Origin: Amoebidium appalachense
Taxonomy: Eukaryota > Ichthyosporea
Direction: 5' to 3'
Assembly: GCA_963693365.1 (NCBI GenBank)
Contig: CAVNZM010000016.1
Location: forward strand, 4,154,001-4,218,000
DNA: 64,000 nucleotides
Positions 1-43,776 of the stretch are shown in pieces (the first letter of the stretch is position 1; every line of letters starts with the position of its first letter). The position numbers were made by a program, and so were the translations under genes. The notes under the pieces were generated by a model, which did not search any database, was not told the DNA's origin, and was given only the letters and a program-made list of their open reading frames with translations.

Positions 1-48
<48 letters not shown>

Positions 49-1548
49 CACCATGGGTAGATGGTGGGAACAGGCTGGTGGGTGGCTCTGCTGAGGGCTG
101 CCTTCCCGTCTGATCAACACACTGCCCCCAGCAACAACGGTGCAGACACCCACCCCCTCTTCCCCCACCATACCCCTCAGCCTCTCAGCTCGTACTCGTA
201 GAGGAGAAAGGCAGGGCGGAGACATTATGAATAGACACACTTACATATTATCAACCCCCCCTCCCCCCCCCCAACACACACACACACACGCACACACACA
301 CGGACACACACACAACCTTTTGTCTTTGATTGATCTTGCCATGTTGATGTATTTGGATTTGAGCTATATTTGCTGGTAGCCTTGTGTCCCTTTTGTCTTG
401 ACACCCCCCCCCCCCCCCCCCCCCCCAATCTCTCCCCTTAAAAGAAAAAGTAACCCAATCACCCACCCACCCACCCACCCCCAAACACACACACCCATAT
501 ATATGATTACAAATCACCCGCACACTGCTCGTGAGTACATCCATCTCACGTTTCTCTGTCTGCAGGCATGTTTCTTCGGTGGGTTCTTCACCCATGCACA
601 CACCCGTGTGGCCGCCGGGGCTATTTTTAGGCAAATGCACTCCTTGAACACACTAACAGGTGCGCTGTCTGTTCATGTGCACTAATAACGCACTATGGAC
701 ACGCGAACTTGAACCCACACACACATGCATGCACACACGCACACACACGCACACACGCACACACACACACACCCAAAAGAGAAAAAAGAAAAAGAAAAAA
801 CACACACAAACACCGGTATAAACACATTGACACGGAGGTATACATGTTCCCTCATCCATTCAAGTACACACTGACCTGCACACTTGCTTACTTACTCAAA
901 TGGCACGTCTATATACACAAATGTGCACCGATAATACACAAGTACACAGAGTTTAATACCCAGGTTGCCGAGTACCATTAATGCGGACAACATATAGAGC
1001 TCCCCCCCCCTCCCCCCCCCCCCCCCCCCCCCCCCGTTGGGGCCCCGTCCGCCTGGGTCAAATGCCCCCAAACACATTCATAGTTCTGCTCTGGCCATGC
1101 TCCCTTACATTCTTTCTCGCAGGCCACCTAACCAATCATATGCGGTCATCCGGCCCCATCAACCAATCATTGTCCATCTCCACACTTGTACACCGAACCT
1201 CCGCTGCTTTCATGAGGGTATGCCTGGAGAGTTCCCCCCCCCCCCCCCCCCCCCCCCCCACCCACCCATCCACCCACCCACCCACCCACAAACCTACACA
1301 CACACACACAGCCGCCGCGGCAACCACCACCCCAAGCCATCCACCTCACCTGACTCACTCATTTCATTCCTGAGTACATACACTGCACTTGGCAATAGGT
1401 ACCGCTATAGGGTTTGGCCGGACAAGCACATACTATCAGTACCACACTCACTAGGGCACGTGTAGATGCCCAAGGTGCTTGCGTACAATCCCCTTCGCCC
1501 CGTTGTCCGTCATGAATATGCACCTCCTCCTCTTTCAAACATTCTTAG

Positions 1549-1579
<31 letters not shown>

Positions 1580-1815
1580 TGGCCACCGACCCCACCCCAC
1601 CTCACCCCTCTCCACTCACAGACTCACACAGACACCCAACATACATCTGAATTAACTTGTGTATGCATTCGCGCGCTTAACACACAAATACACAAACATA
1701 CATGGCCTCAAATAAAACCACATGCAAACACACAGAGGCACAACCAAACATGCATAAAAAACACAGACGTTCCCCGACACAACACATATACACCTGTTTG
1801 CGCGAGTGCGCGCGT

Positions 1816-1852
<37 letters not shown>

Positions 1853-2072
1853 TACATATACACAAACACACGCACACACACACACACACACACAAGCACA
1901 CACACACAGAGTTGGAGAGAGAGAGGGACAGAGGGAGAAAATGAGAGAGAGAGATAAACACACACAGAGAGAGAGAGAGGGAGAGGGAGAGAGACAAGTA
2001 TGTGTGCCCGCGCGCACACACACGCACACGCCCTCACACACACACAGAGAAAGGGAGCGACACACACACACA

Positions 2073-2129
<57 letters not shown>

Positions 2130-2156
2130 CATGTTTTGCTGACGGTCTGACTGCAG
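1..2156. repeat. Microsatellite-rich lead-in with no supported exon
   Basis: The window opens in a (CA)n array (1-46). It then carries C-run/(AC)n compound repeats near 250-310, 395-425, 1000-1035, 1232-1310 and 1550-1580, CA/GA-rich DNA at 1815-2060, and a long (CA)n at about 2058-2128. Open frames here are products of low complexity (poly-Pro, His-Thr or Cys-Val), not genes. The 5' exons of the AP2-like gene should lie here or further left, but I could not identify one. Confidence 0.8.
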
Positions 2157-3175
2157 GCCAACACTGTGGCCTCCGTGAGTCCTCTGCCCACACGGCAGCT
2201 GCAGCCCCCCAGGTCAATGGCCACCCACCCTCAAAGCACAGGCAAGAAGTCCAAATATTTAAGGGTGTATGGTGGAATAAACGAGATTCCAAATGGGCTT
2301 CAAAGGCTAGCATCGGGTTTCACGTCGGCTATTTCGACTGTGAGGTTTCTGCTGCACGGCACACCGACACAGCCATGCGATACCTCGTGCAATGCAAAGT
2401 GCTGGATGAGAAATACCTGGCAAGGACCAACGTCAGCCTGGGCTTGTTGGAGCAATTTGTGCCCACGTCTGAGGAGATGGAGAAAGTGGTGACCCGGTGG
2501 AAGGAAAAGACGGGGAGAGAAAAATCATCCGTGTATCGGGGTGTTTATAGAATTAACAGAGCTAGTCGATCTGGAAGCTTAAAGGTGTGGCGTGCACGGT
2601 ATACTGATGAATCCGGCCAAGAAAACCACATTGGTACCTTCTCTACTGAAGTCGAGGCGGCATGTGCTGTGGATGTGGCTGTGAGAGCCTCAAAGTTGCC
2701 GAAGTCGAAGAAGATAAAAAGGATTAATTTCTACCGGGGAAACGATTACCTCACGGAGGGCCAAGCACGCAGAAGTGGCTGCATCGGGGTGAAAAGGCAT
2801 TTGGATTGCGCATCCAAACCATGGTGTACGTCTGCTCAGGCCAGAGTTTCAACACCTATTGGAAACACCAGTTCCCCTACTTATAGAAATAACCCAAAGG
2901 TGCTGAAATATGGAACATTTGTCGGGAAGTATGTAACCAAACTAGAGGCGATGGAAGCATATGACCGGTATGTGCTGGACCAATGGGCACAGGAGGACGA
3001 ACCACGGGGCCCTCTGCCCCCCACCAATCTTACCCCAACCAAAAATGGTTATGGACTTATAAGTCCACCCACCATACCACCTGTAAGGGAAACCGAAGCT
3101 GAAAATGCACACAAAAGGAGAGGCCATCCACGTAAGAACACTCAGCGACACCCACCCACAATTCACACCAGTTAA
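2157..3175 (+). CDS. Triple AP2-like domain protein, 3' terminal exon (5' partial)
   Basis: A 338-codon open exon that ends in TAA at 3173-3175. The exon start is chosen at a good acceptor (gtctgactgcag, AG at 2155-2156) just after a (CA)n array; the first codon is split, so an upstream exon must exist. Three segments look like AP2/ERF repeats, counting from the first full codon: residues 33-76 (FKGVWWNKRDSKW, then VGYFDCEVSAARHTDTA), 123-192 (SSVYRGVYR, KVWRARY, HIGTFSTEVEAACAVD) and 206-276 (CIGVKRH, YGTFVGKYVTKLEAMEAYD). The second is the most canonical: a Gly-Val strand, Trp-Arg-Ala, then an acidic/Ala helix. The tail is Pro-rich with a basic KRRGHPRK patch that could touch DNA. AP2 domains bind DNA in plant and alveolate transcription factors and also occur in HNH homing endonucleases; no nuclease motif is visible here. 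DNA binding is inferred. No orthologue is recognised. Confidence 0.72.
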
Positions 3176-4568
3176 TTAACGTAATACCCCCAAATCTAGA
3201 ATTTAAAACACACATATAGGTACCTCCAACCCTTCCCCTTTTTTGTGTATTGCTGATGTTGAGAGTAATCAAGATTGCATAGACGGAAGGAAGAAAATAT
3301 ACGCAGCTGGCTCTAGTGTGGTGGTGCTAGTGCGGAGGATAGTGTCTAAGTCTCTTAAGGTGTTGGCACATGTGGGTGCACAGTTGGAGGAGCTGGTGGG
3401 AGAGTTGAAGAGACTGGGTGGGTTGGTGGGGGGTAGGGCGTAGGCTTGGGGAAAGTTCTTTACCTATATAGAATAGATATTGATAGCAGAGTGTGTGCTT
3501 GACATTGTATTTGCAAACATCATATATATTGTGCTCTCTCATCTTGCCGATGAACTTGAACCCTTCGTTCTGCAGTGATAAAAGGAGTGAGATGATGAAA
3601 AACCAGCATATGCATGCCCCCCCCCCCCCCCCCCCCCCCGCCCAAACAAAAATGGAAGGGGGGGGGGGGGGGGGGGGGCACTCGGGAAGGAAAATACTGC
3701 AAAGACAAGGGAAGGTTTGTACATGCGATTGAAGACTTGGTAATGTGAAATACACCATCATGTCTTCACGTGGTCATATTGGTTGCAGGAGGTCGGTAGG
3801 CAGGTACTGTTTGCATAGGTAGTAAGGGGAGCGAGGGAATGAAAGATTACTGGTTTGTGCGCCATCTGTGCAAGAACAATAATTGACGAGCAGAGCTGTA
3901 ATATCTGTATTGTTAAACGCACAAAAAAGGAACTATTAAGGAAAAAAAAAAAAAAAAAAAAAAAAAACCCCCGGGGAACGGGGGGTTAGATAAGGGCAAA
4001 CACATCACATTTCATGATTTTGAAATATGGGACTGACTAAAAGGGGGACGTACCACGGCTTTGAATCGAATGACCTACTGCTGCGCAGGAGCCAGTTGCG
4101 ATGGGTCCGATCTCATCCTCTATCACTACCCATGTTTTCTCCTAGAAACGTGGGTGTGGGATGGGAGCTCAAGATGTAAGCAGATGTATGTAAGCATATA
4201 TCGTTATAAGAACAGTGGGGGAAATCGCGCAGATACAACTATGTTTAATGTGTAGAAGCAGAAATACCTATTTGTTGTTGAGGAGCAAAAGCAAGGGGAC
4301 GAAAGATCTGCCACGAGGAAAAATAAAAGTGCGGTGGCTGATCATCAACAGGTTTTTTCAAAAGAGAAATATATAATGGGGTGGTATGTGGGGCCAGCAG
4401 AAAGAGGAGTCTGAAACGGTGTTTGAGAATGAAAAAGACGAAGAGGGAGCCTCTGCTAAATTTTTGTTAGCCTGTCTGATTTAGGCCTTTACTTGTTTTG
4501 TGGGATGGGGGACGGGAGACGCTTAACCGGTACGGACAGGTGGACAGGGCAGAGGGGTAGTTGTGGGT

Positions 4569-4609
<41 letters not shown>

Positions 4610-4627
4610 CGGGACGGGGGAGAAGGG

Positions 4628-4663
<36 letters not shown>

Positions 4664-4892
4664 GAGCGAGGGAGTGTGTGTGTGAATGTAGAGGGTGCAA
4701 GTGTGTGAGTGTGTGGGTGTGTGAGAGGATGTTGTCACGTGAGTGTGTGAGAGTGAGTGTGGGTGTGGGTGGTGATGTCGTGGTTTAATTTTTTTTATTT
4801 TTTCTTGTGTGTGTTTGGTTTGTGTATTGGTTTGTATTTGTTTATATTAACGGTTTGAGGCTTTTCTTTCTTTTCTTTTTTTTTTTTTTTTT

Positions 4893-4923
<31 letters not shown>

Positions 4924-5032
4924 GGGGGGGATGGGGGGAGGGAAGGGGGGGGATTAGGGCAAGATACACACCTTAAAGTACCTTTTCAACCCGGGTATTG
5001 AGTGATAGAAATATTTGTTTCTGCATTCGTAC
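3176..5032. other. Spacer between AP2-like gene and a minus-strand gene; simple repeats only
   Basis: No convincing exon. Contains a C-run/G-run pair at 3618-3678, an A-run at 3942-3967 followed by a short CG-rich segment, a (GT)n at 4573-4606 leading into a G-run (4630-4661), and a T-run to G-run junction at 4878-4930. Short open frames (for example 3243-3443 and 4061-4255) show no conserved motif. Both flanking genes converge here, so their 3' UTRs probably lie within it. Confidence 0.6.
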
Positions 5033-5746
5033 CTAGAGTAGAACGCAATGGCCACACCGCTCTGCAGGAGGCTAAACCTCAGATCGAAGATACTCCCCTC
5101 GGCCGTGATGTTTATTTTGTCTTCCGTTACCTCCGTGATGACAAATTTCGCAGTCAGACTCTCCGAATTCCCCCTCTTGGGCATGTTTCGCAACGATAGC
5201 CACGGGAGAGTCGACAGGAATGCCTCGGCAAGTTCTTTGGCACCCCCAGGCTGAAGGTCTTGGCGGACCTGCTCGTAGAAGGAACCCTGCAAGGCAGGAA
5301 GAAAGGTATGAGATACTGGGTAGAATGGGTCACAGGTGTTTCCTACATAATATACAAGAAAGAAAACCGTTACCACAAACATAGGTATTACATGGCAGGT
5401 CTTGGCCGGGGTGCAGATGGTGTATGTGGAGGAGTGGAGCAGGTTAATGATGTGGTGGGGTTTGAAATCATTGTTATAGCGGGGTGTGGCAAAAAAAAGT
5501 TTGCAAAGGTGTTCTGTGGGGTTGTGTACATATGTGCATCATAGGGCCACCACGCAGAACCACTACTTCACTCTCAATTATGCTAAAGTCTGCTCTCAAA
5601 GAACCGTAGCATGGCAAAAGCAATCTGAAAACACAAGGCCCACAATACCTGCAGGCAGACAATAACAAAGAAAACCTAAGATAACAAGTAGAGCACAGAT
5701 CGGGCTTCTACCACACTGCCAAACACAAACTCTCACCTTTTTTTTT

Positions 5747-5788
<42 letters not shown>

Positions 5789-5912
5789 GGGGGGGGGACT
5801 TTTGCATTGGATGGCTGGGAACTTGAACGAAGAGACATCAAGAGCCTTGAAACTTGACAAACCAAAAAAAAAGAAAATAAAAAAAAGACCGAAAAAAGGG
5901 AAGAGAGAGGGA

Positions 5913-5964
<52 letters not shown>

Positions 5965-6098
5965 GGGGGGGGGGGGAGGGGGGCAGAGAGGTATATATCG
6001 ATAGGGAGGGGGGGGGGGGGGAGGGTTAACCGACAGCGAGTGTGCAATCAGCAGTGCCCCCCCTCCTCCCCCCCCCCCCCCCTCCTCTCCCCTTCCCC

Positions 6099-6149
<51 letters not shown>

Positions 6150-6582
6150 CCGCTTTTACTCCTTCAGCAAATACTCCAGCCCTTACACCAGTGGTGGGTC
6201 ATGGCTGCACCAAAACCAGTAGAATACTTGGTAGTAGAGCACAGTTGTGCGAGGAGTAGAAGAAGCAGTGACACGTGCCGGTTTAGAGACTTGTACAGTA
6301 AGTGAATGGACCAGTAAGAAGCACCAGTTTCTCCAAACAAGGAGCTCCGGGGCCGCGCGGGGGGGGGGGGGGGGGGGGGGGGGGAGGGGGGGGGGGGGAG
6401 GGGGGGAGGGGGGATGTATGGGTTAGAGGGTCGGAGATATGGAGGGAACACCAAAGGACAAAACATAAAACACGTCACAAAAAAAAAAAAAAAAAAAAAA
6501 AAACTGACTGCGGGCCATAAATGGAACAATTGAATAAATAGGACAAACAAGGTGCAGGCAGAAGACACTCCCCCTTGCCGCA

Positions 6583-6640
<58 letters not shown>

Positions 6641-6836
6641 GGCGGGGGAGGGGGGGGGGGGGGAGGGGGGATTGGTGTATAGCTTCTTCTAATCCAAAAA
6701 CAAGGAAGGAAAAGAGGGGTCAGAGAAGGGAATAGGGGTTGTTTACCGGCAAAGGCTTGGCTGGATCATCCACCTTAAACGCAGGAAGATATTCCTCCAA
6801 CACAGCCGGCCGGACAACATGCCCAGGGGGTGCAGC
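5033..6836 (-). CDS. Unrecognised protein, two adjoining exons (partial)
   Basis: Two exons join cleanly in phase 0. Exon 6747-6836 has acceptor ACAG at 6837-6840 and donor gtaaac, and encodes 30 residues with the motif LEEYLPAFKVDDPAKPLP. Exon 5033-5286 has acceptor ctgcag and encodes 84 residues containing FYEQVRQDLQPGG, LAEAFLSTLPWL and FDLRFSLLQSGVAIAFYS. The second exon may end at the donor gtacga (5032), or read on to the stop at 4954. I do not recognise the family: no catalytic motif, signal peptide or repeat is visible. Upstream exons should lie between 6837 and 8900. An open frame at 7499-7987 (CDTCVYLSHRP, with a strong internal gtaagt donor at about 7813) is a weak candidate. Exon boundaries are well supported by the sequence; function is unknown. 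Confidence 0.55.
5918..6640. repeat. Long G/C homopolymers and a (GGC)n trinucleotide array
   Basis: Lies inside the intron of the unrecognised minus-strand gene. G-runs at about 5918-6015, C-runs at 6057-6136 ending in an A-run, another G-run at 6360-6412, and (GGC)n of about 17 units at 6589-6640. These read as poly-Gly or poly-Pro frames on both strands, which I treat as artefacts of composition. Confidence 0.85.
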
Positions 6837-7386
6837 CTGTAATAGTGCATATTTGCCTTATAAGTCGAATGTGTAGTGCAACCCCAGAGAATGAATTGAT
6901 AACTTGATGTGCAGTGCACTGCCCCTACAGACTAATACGTTATACCCATACAATCCGAGGATAGGCTTGAGTTTTGCAACAGGAGGTGGTGTAGTACAAG
7001 CCTAAAAAAGAAAGCCTACTTAGTAATCCAAGTAGTATGTTTGGGTTTCGCAATGGGAGGTGATGGTAAAAAGCTTGGAGCAGCCTGAGCAACGCCCAAA
7101 CATCAGGGGAGTCAAGGGATTTGGTGATCATAAAACATCAACAGTTCCTCGGCCACTAGGCCTAGGGGAAACAAAGTTACAGGCAGGAAGGAGGAAAACT
7201 GCAAACAAAATACGTGCCTTGAAAGGGGGAAGGTGCATGCTAACGGGGGGTAGGGGAGGGTTGTCCTGTTTTAAAATTGAGTGTTCACACACAGCAAGCG
7301 TGGAGATGAGGATTTGAGACACGCTTTTTAACTTGCTTGCTTGACTAATAAAAGTGTGGTGGAATAGCAACTAAACGCGGTGTGAA

Positions 7387-7427
<41 letters not shown>

Positions 7428-7450
7428 GACGTGTGTGTGTGTGCGTGTGT

Positions 7451-7484
<34 letters not shown>

Positions 7485-7526
7485 CATTTTTGTCCTTTTT
7501 ATTTTGGAAGGTTGAAGGGGAGTGGG

Positions 7527-7561
<35 letters not shown>

Positions 7562-8458
7562 GGGTTGCCTTGGGTATATCCATGATTCAGTCAATTCGTA
7601 GTCCCTCGGTGCTGATGTAGCCTCGAAAGATGCCACAACGTCGTCTTTGAAACTAGCAACCCACAAAAGAAATTCCAAGCCGCAGCTCACCAAACGAGCA
7701 CATCTAAAGTGCACCCGAGAGCTTGCTCTGCTTTTATATTTGATCGCTGCTTGAACGAAATTTCTCGAATCCCGCAGTTTGCCACATCTGCCAACTTTGT
7801 AAACCACACTTACAAGCTGACCAAGCATTGGTCGGTGTGACAGGTAAACACAAGTGTCACAAGCTAGAACGCGGGCTTTCCTTTGACACCTTACTGCCAG
7901 CGGGTTGGCCAGTCCCCACCAGTTCGAGTCACGCTGACCAACCATTTTGCCTAAAACGCCCCTTGGCCTGGGGTGAAAGGCAGACACGAGTGCGACTTTG
8001 GAAACGCAGACACAAATACAAATACATAATAAGCTCAGACAAAAAGAAAGTTTGAGAGGCTGACATGTACAGCAGCTGTTACATAACCGTCCCCAAATAC
8101 TCCCATGGAAGGGTAATTTTCAAATTGATGCGCATATATCTATGTTTGAAAGAGCGCATGATCGAGACGTGTGCAAGTGTATAAAAAACTATTTACACGC
8201 CCATGGCCCTATGTGAATCTGTTGACACACATGTTATGACAAGCTTTTTACACGCCCCTTGGCCTGGGAAAACAGCGAACCGTACAAATAAGTGAATCCG
8301 GTAGACAGAATCCCGGCCCCCGGTAGAAATGAGCCATCCCCAGATACTCTCAAGGAGGAGGGTAAATTTCGATTAGGTTATCTCATTGGTGTCGTTTTGT
8401 TTTGGGTGTGTGTGTCATGGTACATGCACAGGGACAGGAGGTCTTTTGGGTTGCCGGG

Positions 8459-8499
<41 letters not shown>

Positions 8500-8915
8500 T
8501 GGGGGCTGCCGGGCTTGGGCATCGCCAATACTGTGTGATTACAAGGGTGGTGATATCCGCAATTTGGGGATTACTGGGGGGGGGGGGAGCTGATATACCT
8601 TCATATAAAAGCATACAATCGATATAATATCCGTGAAGACGCATCTTTGATAGCTAGCCTTTTACCTCAGGTTGGGTAGGACTGTTGTTCACGCTAAGCC
8701 TTGGTGCCGTCACATAATCACACCCCACATCTCTTTTCACTGCAATTTGAATTGAAAAAAGCACCGCTGAATACCCCAGACGGTCTCTTTCAATGCACTA
8801 CCGAACCACCACAAAATGGTCCTGTTGGGGAATAAACCTAAAAAATAAAAAGGATAAAAAGGCAGTGAGCTTTCACATCAAATCTACACTCCATGATCGG
8901 ATTGTTTAATGCACT
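6837..8915. other. Intron or spacer downstream of CLN5, with diverged internal duplications
   Basis: Contains a T-run/GT/G-run compound repeat (7389-7483), G-runs at 7530-7560 and 8460-8498, and two imperfect duplications. The segment at about 6968-7004 resembles 7042-7078, and the segment at 8089-8123 resembles 8336-8373. A 17-bp phrase, acgccccttggcctggg, occurs near 7957 and again near 8253. An open minus frame at 7499-7987 could hide an upstream exon of the neighbouring unrecognised gene, but it lacks a supported acceptor. Confidence 0.5.
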
Positions 8916-15520
<6,605 letters not shown>

Positions 15521-16261
15521 CTTAATTGCAGAAAAATGGGCAAAACTTGAAATATTGACAGTTTCTAAATAAAAAAGTTTAAAACAGAAACAACTGCTTT
15601 GCTGGTGATGGTGTGGTCACAGAAATCTCAACACGTTTCATTTCGACAACCACAGCCTGAGAACTTGTTTTTTCAAATCCAGTTTGTTTTGTACATGGTT
15701 TGTGATGACGCAAACAACTCTCTTAATGACAGATGCTTAAGATTAGCCATATTTGTTTATATTTGCATTCATTTCATTGGTTTTTGATAAATGCAGCCCG
15801 GGGAAAATAACTCCGGTGTGTAAGCCGGGCGGTAATCGCGTGTACACGTGCGATTCGGCACACACGAAAAACGTAAAACGTGAAAAGGAGAGTCTCGAGA
15901 AAGTGTGAACGAAAGACTTGAGAGAGTATATATGTGACGCATAGAGTATAGACTCGGTGTGTATGCTTACCCATGAACTGGCATACCTAAACGACTGTAG
16001 GGCAGTTTGTGTTTCAACGCTGGATGTTTTTGTCGTTTTCAAGGAAAAGAGACTCCGGCCAACCAGGTGTTGCACTTTCTGACCAATACAGAAAAGTTGT
16101 GGAACATAACACCCACACTAAATCGACCAAGCATACACGTACAAGTGCATATATTTGCCCACTAAAAACAACAACTGATTATCCACCAAATATATATTAA
16201 AAGCATCCACTTTGTCCACTTTGTCTATTTAAGTGCCGGTAGGGCATTATAGACATAAAAC
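15521..16261. promoter_or_regulatory. Divergent intergenic region between CLN5 and MPP10
   Basis: 741 bp lie between the two start codons and are almost free of the microsatellites that fill neighbouring introns. On the MPP10 side there is a TATTTAAG at 16226-16233, 29 bp before the ATG, preceded by a 9-bp tandem (ccactttgt twice, 16208-16225). If that is a TATA box the MPP10 5' UTR would be only a few bases, so it may instead be AT-rich leader. The MPP10 start context (aaaacATGGcc) is good. No CpG or GC-box cluster is evident. Shared promoter activity is inferred from arrangement only. Confidence 0.45.
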
Positions 16262-29440
<13,179 letters not shown>

Positions 29441-32068
29441 GCCCGGCAGGGGGCCTTTTTTCTTTTTCTTTCTTTTTTTGCCCCCCCTTTTTTTTGGGGG
29501 GGGGGAAAGAAGGGGGGGGGGGGGGCTTGTTTGTTTTATTTTTATTGCCGCATGTGGGCTTGGTTTTCATACCCAACAGCATGTCCTGTTATTCTAGTTT
29601 GTATCATGAATGTAACTGAATATTTGAATCTGTTTTTGGATTCTCTCACTTTTTTTATTTTTTTTTATTTTTTTTTTGGGGGGGGGGGGGGGGAGGGGGG
29701 GGGGGGGGAGGGGGGGGGAGGGGGGTGTTACATGCGTACACAGGAAACGGCACGCTAAACCCTATGGTTTGATTATCTCACTGCACTGTATAGCAAACAC
29801 GGCTTACAAATATCATAGTCTAATATCATGGTTTCGACTAGAGTCTCAGAAAATTTCATGGAATGAAATCAACCGATACGTTGAAGCGTCGTGTCGCACT
29901 GACTCGATGTTTGTGTTATGTTGCATCTCGCTTCTACAATACATGTGGTGTCTAAGGTCTCGATCATCATTCGGTTATACAATGTTCGCAAGGTTTAAGT
30001 TTCTAAGTGCGATTGTTATTTGGCTCTTACCAATTTTCAAGATTTGTTATTCGAGAGACTCTCGGGTTTGGGTCCGAGGAAGGTATTTCAGAGAACAGTG
30101 TGTGCCTGGCGCACGCTTATGCTATAACAAGGTTTAATTATAACTCATCCGTAAGGCTGGATATTCCTACCTTTTGTTTTTTTTATAGAAACTTTGTGGT
30201 GGTGGTGGTATTGATGTGGCGTGTGTGTGCGCGCGCGCGTGCGTGACATTGTGTGTGTGTGCGTGTGCCTGCAATGCCATGTGTGTCTGCGCACGCGAGT
30301 GTGTCTGTGACACTGTGTGTGTGTGTGCGTGCGTGTGTGTGTGTGTGTGTGTGTCACAGTGCGTGTAACACTGTGCTTTCCCACAGGTGTGTATGTAGAT
30401 CTGTGTGTGAAATTTGAACGTGTGAGGGCACGTGTGTGTGGGCACGTGCGTGGTCTCGGTGTACGCACGTACGTGCAATGTAGGGGCCCATTTCGTAAAA
30501 AAGACCTTGTCGTGCGTGTTTGTTGTATCTGTGTGTATGTGTGTATACATGGGGGGGGGGGGGGGGATAAGGCTTTCCATGCTGACAGTGCCAACTAAAT
30601 TAAACACCCCCACCCAGGCAATAGCTAATAAAAACTATTCACACCGATTGTCGATGCACAAGCAGGGGGTTTATGGTACAGCATACGATGAAGAGGCAAC
30701 CAAGTGATGGGTGTGTACACGCCGATCAATTCATTAGCTTAAAGTGACTATGAGTGAATGTCAGTGTGTGTGTGTGTGTGTGTGCGGGTGTTTGTGCACA
30801 TGATGCGTGTGATTAATCGAGAGGCGTATGGCAGGAGGGGTGGTGGTGGTGACGGGTGTGTGTGTGTTCAAGTTGTTGTTGCAGAACCTCGGGGCCGGGA
30901 AGGGTAAAGGTAGGGGGGGGAAGGGCGAGGGTTGCGAGGGCGGGGGGCGGAGAAGGGGGGTGGAGGGGGTGCCGGGTGGAGGGGGGAGAGGGGGGGGGGG
31001 GGGGGGGGGAGGATCCTTTGGCGTGAAGGTATAGAGACTGACTCGGAGGGCTTGGGGAAGGGACGTTTCATTAACTGAGACATTAAATACCAACAACAGT
31101 GAACACAAATATTGGACATGTTTCAGAAAGTGAGCATCCATGGGTGGGCTTGGAAACTGGGCCATTTCTTTTTTATCCGTCTGTTTATTTGCACCGACGG
31201 ATGCACATTCATGTAGGTACGTACATTATAGTACCGTATATAAATCAACGTTCTTGTAATTCAATATAGCCATGGCTCTGAGGCGGAAATTATATTTATT
31301 TGAATAAACAGCATGAATTGGATCCGGGGGCAACTGTGAAGTCCTTCAATATTGTATTACACCTGCCTTCTCTTACTTTTTCTTATTTTTATCACCATGG
31401 TATACGCAGAACAATAGACCTAAACCAGAGATTCTGAAGAAAAAGACATCTTTCAACCCTTTTTCCGCCACAAAAAACAAAGAAACCGTTCTGCTGGTTG
31501 CAATCATGGTTCAAAGACACCAAATTCACAATTTGTTAAATCTGGCCAACCAATATAAATTTCCAATCGACACAGCGTACCAAGCTCTAAAATCATAGAA
31601 CCCACGACCAATTTTTTTTATCTAAAATACTTGAACCGCCAGGGCGGGGGGAAAAACATGCCGAGTAGTTCATTCCAGGGTTGAAAGCTCCAGGTGCTAA
31701 GAGGCAACCAGCCAAATACATTTCCACAAATCATTATCACGAGTCATCGAGTAGCGTGGTGGTGTACCTAAAAGCTGAAGCCTATGTGTGTTTGCCTCCC
31801 CCCCCCCCCCCCCCCCCCCCCTCCCCCCTCCCCCCAAACAGACACACACACATACCAGACATACACAGTGAATTCAGAAGCATAGAGAGAAGTCTTGTCC
31901 GAAATATCTACATGGTCGGAAATTACACGGGAAAAAAAAAAAAAAAACGAAAATTCGAAATCTCAAGGCAACCCAAAGGTAGACTTGTCCAGAAAGCTAG
32001 AGAGGGACAAAAAAAAAAAAGAAAAAAAATGCATAGAAAGACAAGAAAGAAATTTGGTGTGCATTCTC
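29441..32068. other. Convergent spacer between MPP10 and the ABCG gene
   Basis: Carries T-run/G-run junctions (29470-29525, 29650-29725), GT-rich DNA (30215-30360), short G-runs (30551-30566, 30990-31010), a C-run (31796-31835) and AT-rich unique DNA (31060-31780). No exon or clear polyadenylation signal could be assigned to either gene. Confidence 0.6.

Positions 32069-43776
<11,708 letters not shown>

Noticed and set aside
1-46. Terminal (CA)n considered as a telomeric or chromosome-end repeat
   Set aside because: It is the same dinucleotide found throughout the window and simply marks an arbitrary window edge.
3942-3967. A-run considered as a retroposed poly(A) tail
   Set aside because: No element body, target-site duplication or coding remnant precedes it.
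7830-7960. tRNA-like phrase gttcgagtc
   Set aside because: Flanking bases do not form the acceptor, D or anticodon stems.
7499-7987. Open minus frame with a CDTC pair, considered as a zinc-finger or SET-type exon
   Set aside because: No acceptor or conserved motif supports it; kept only as a weak candidate for the 5' part of the unrecognised gene.
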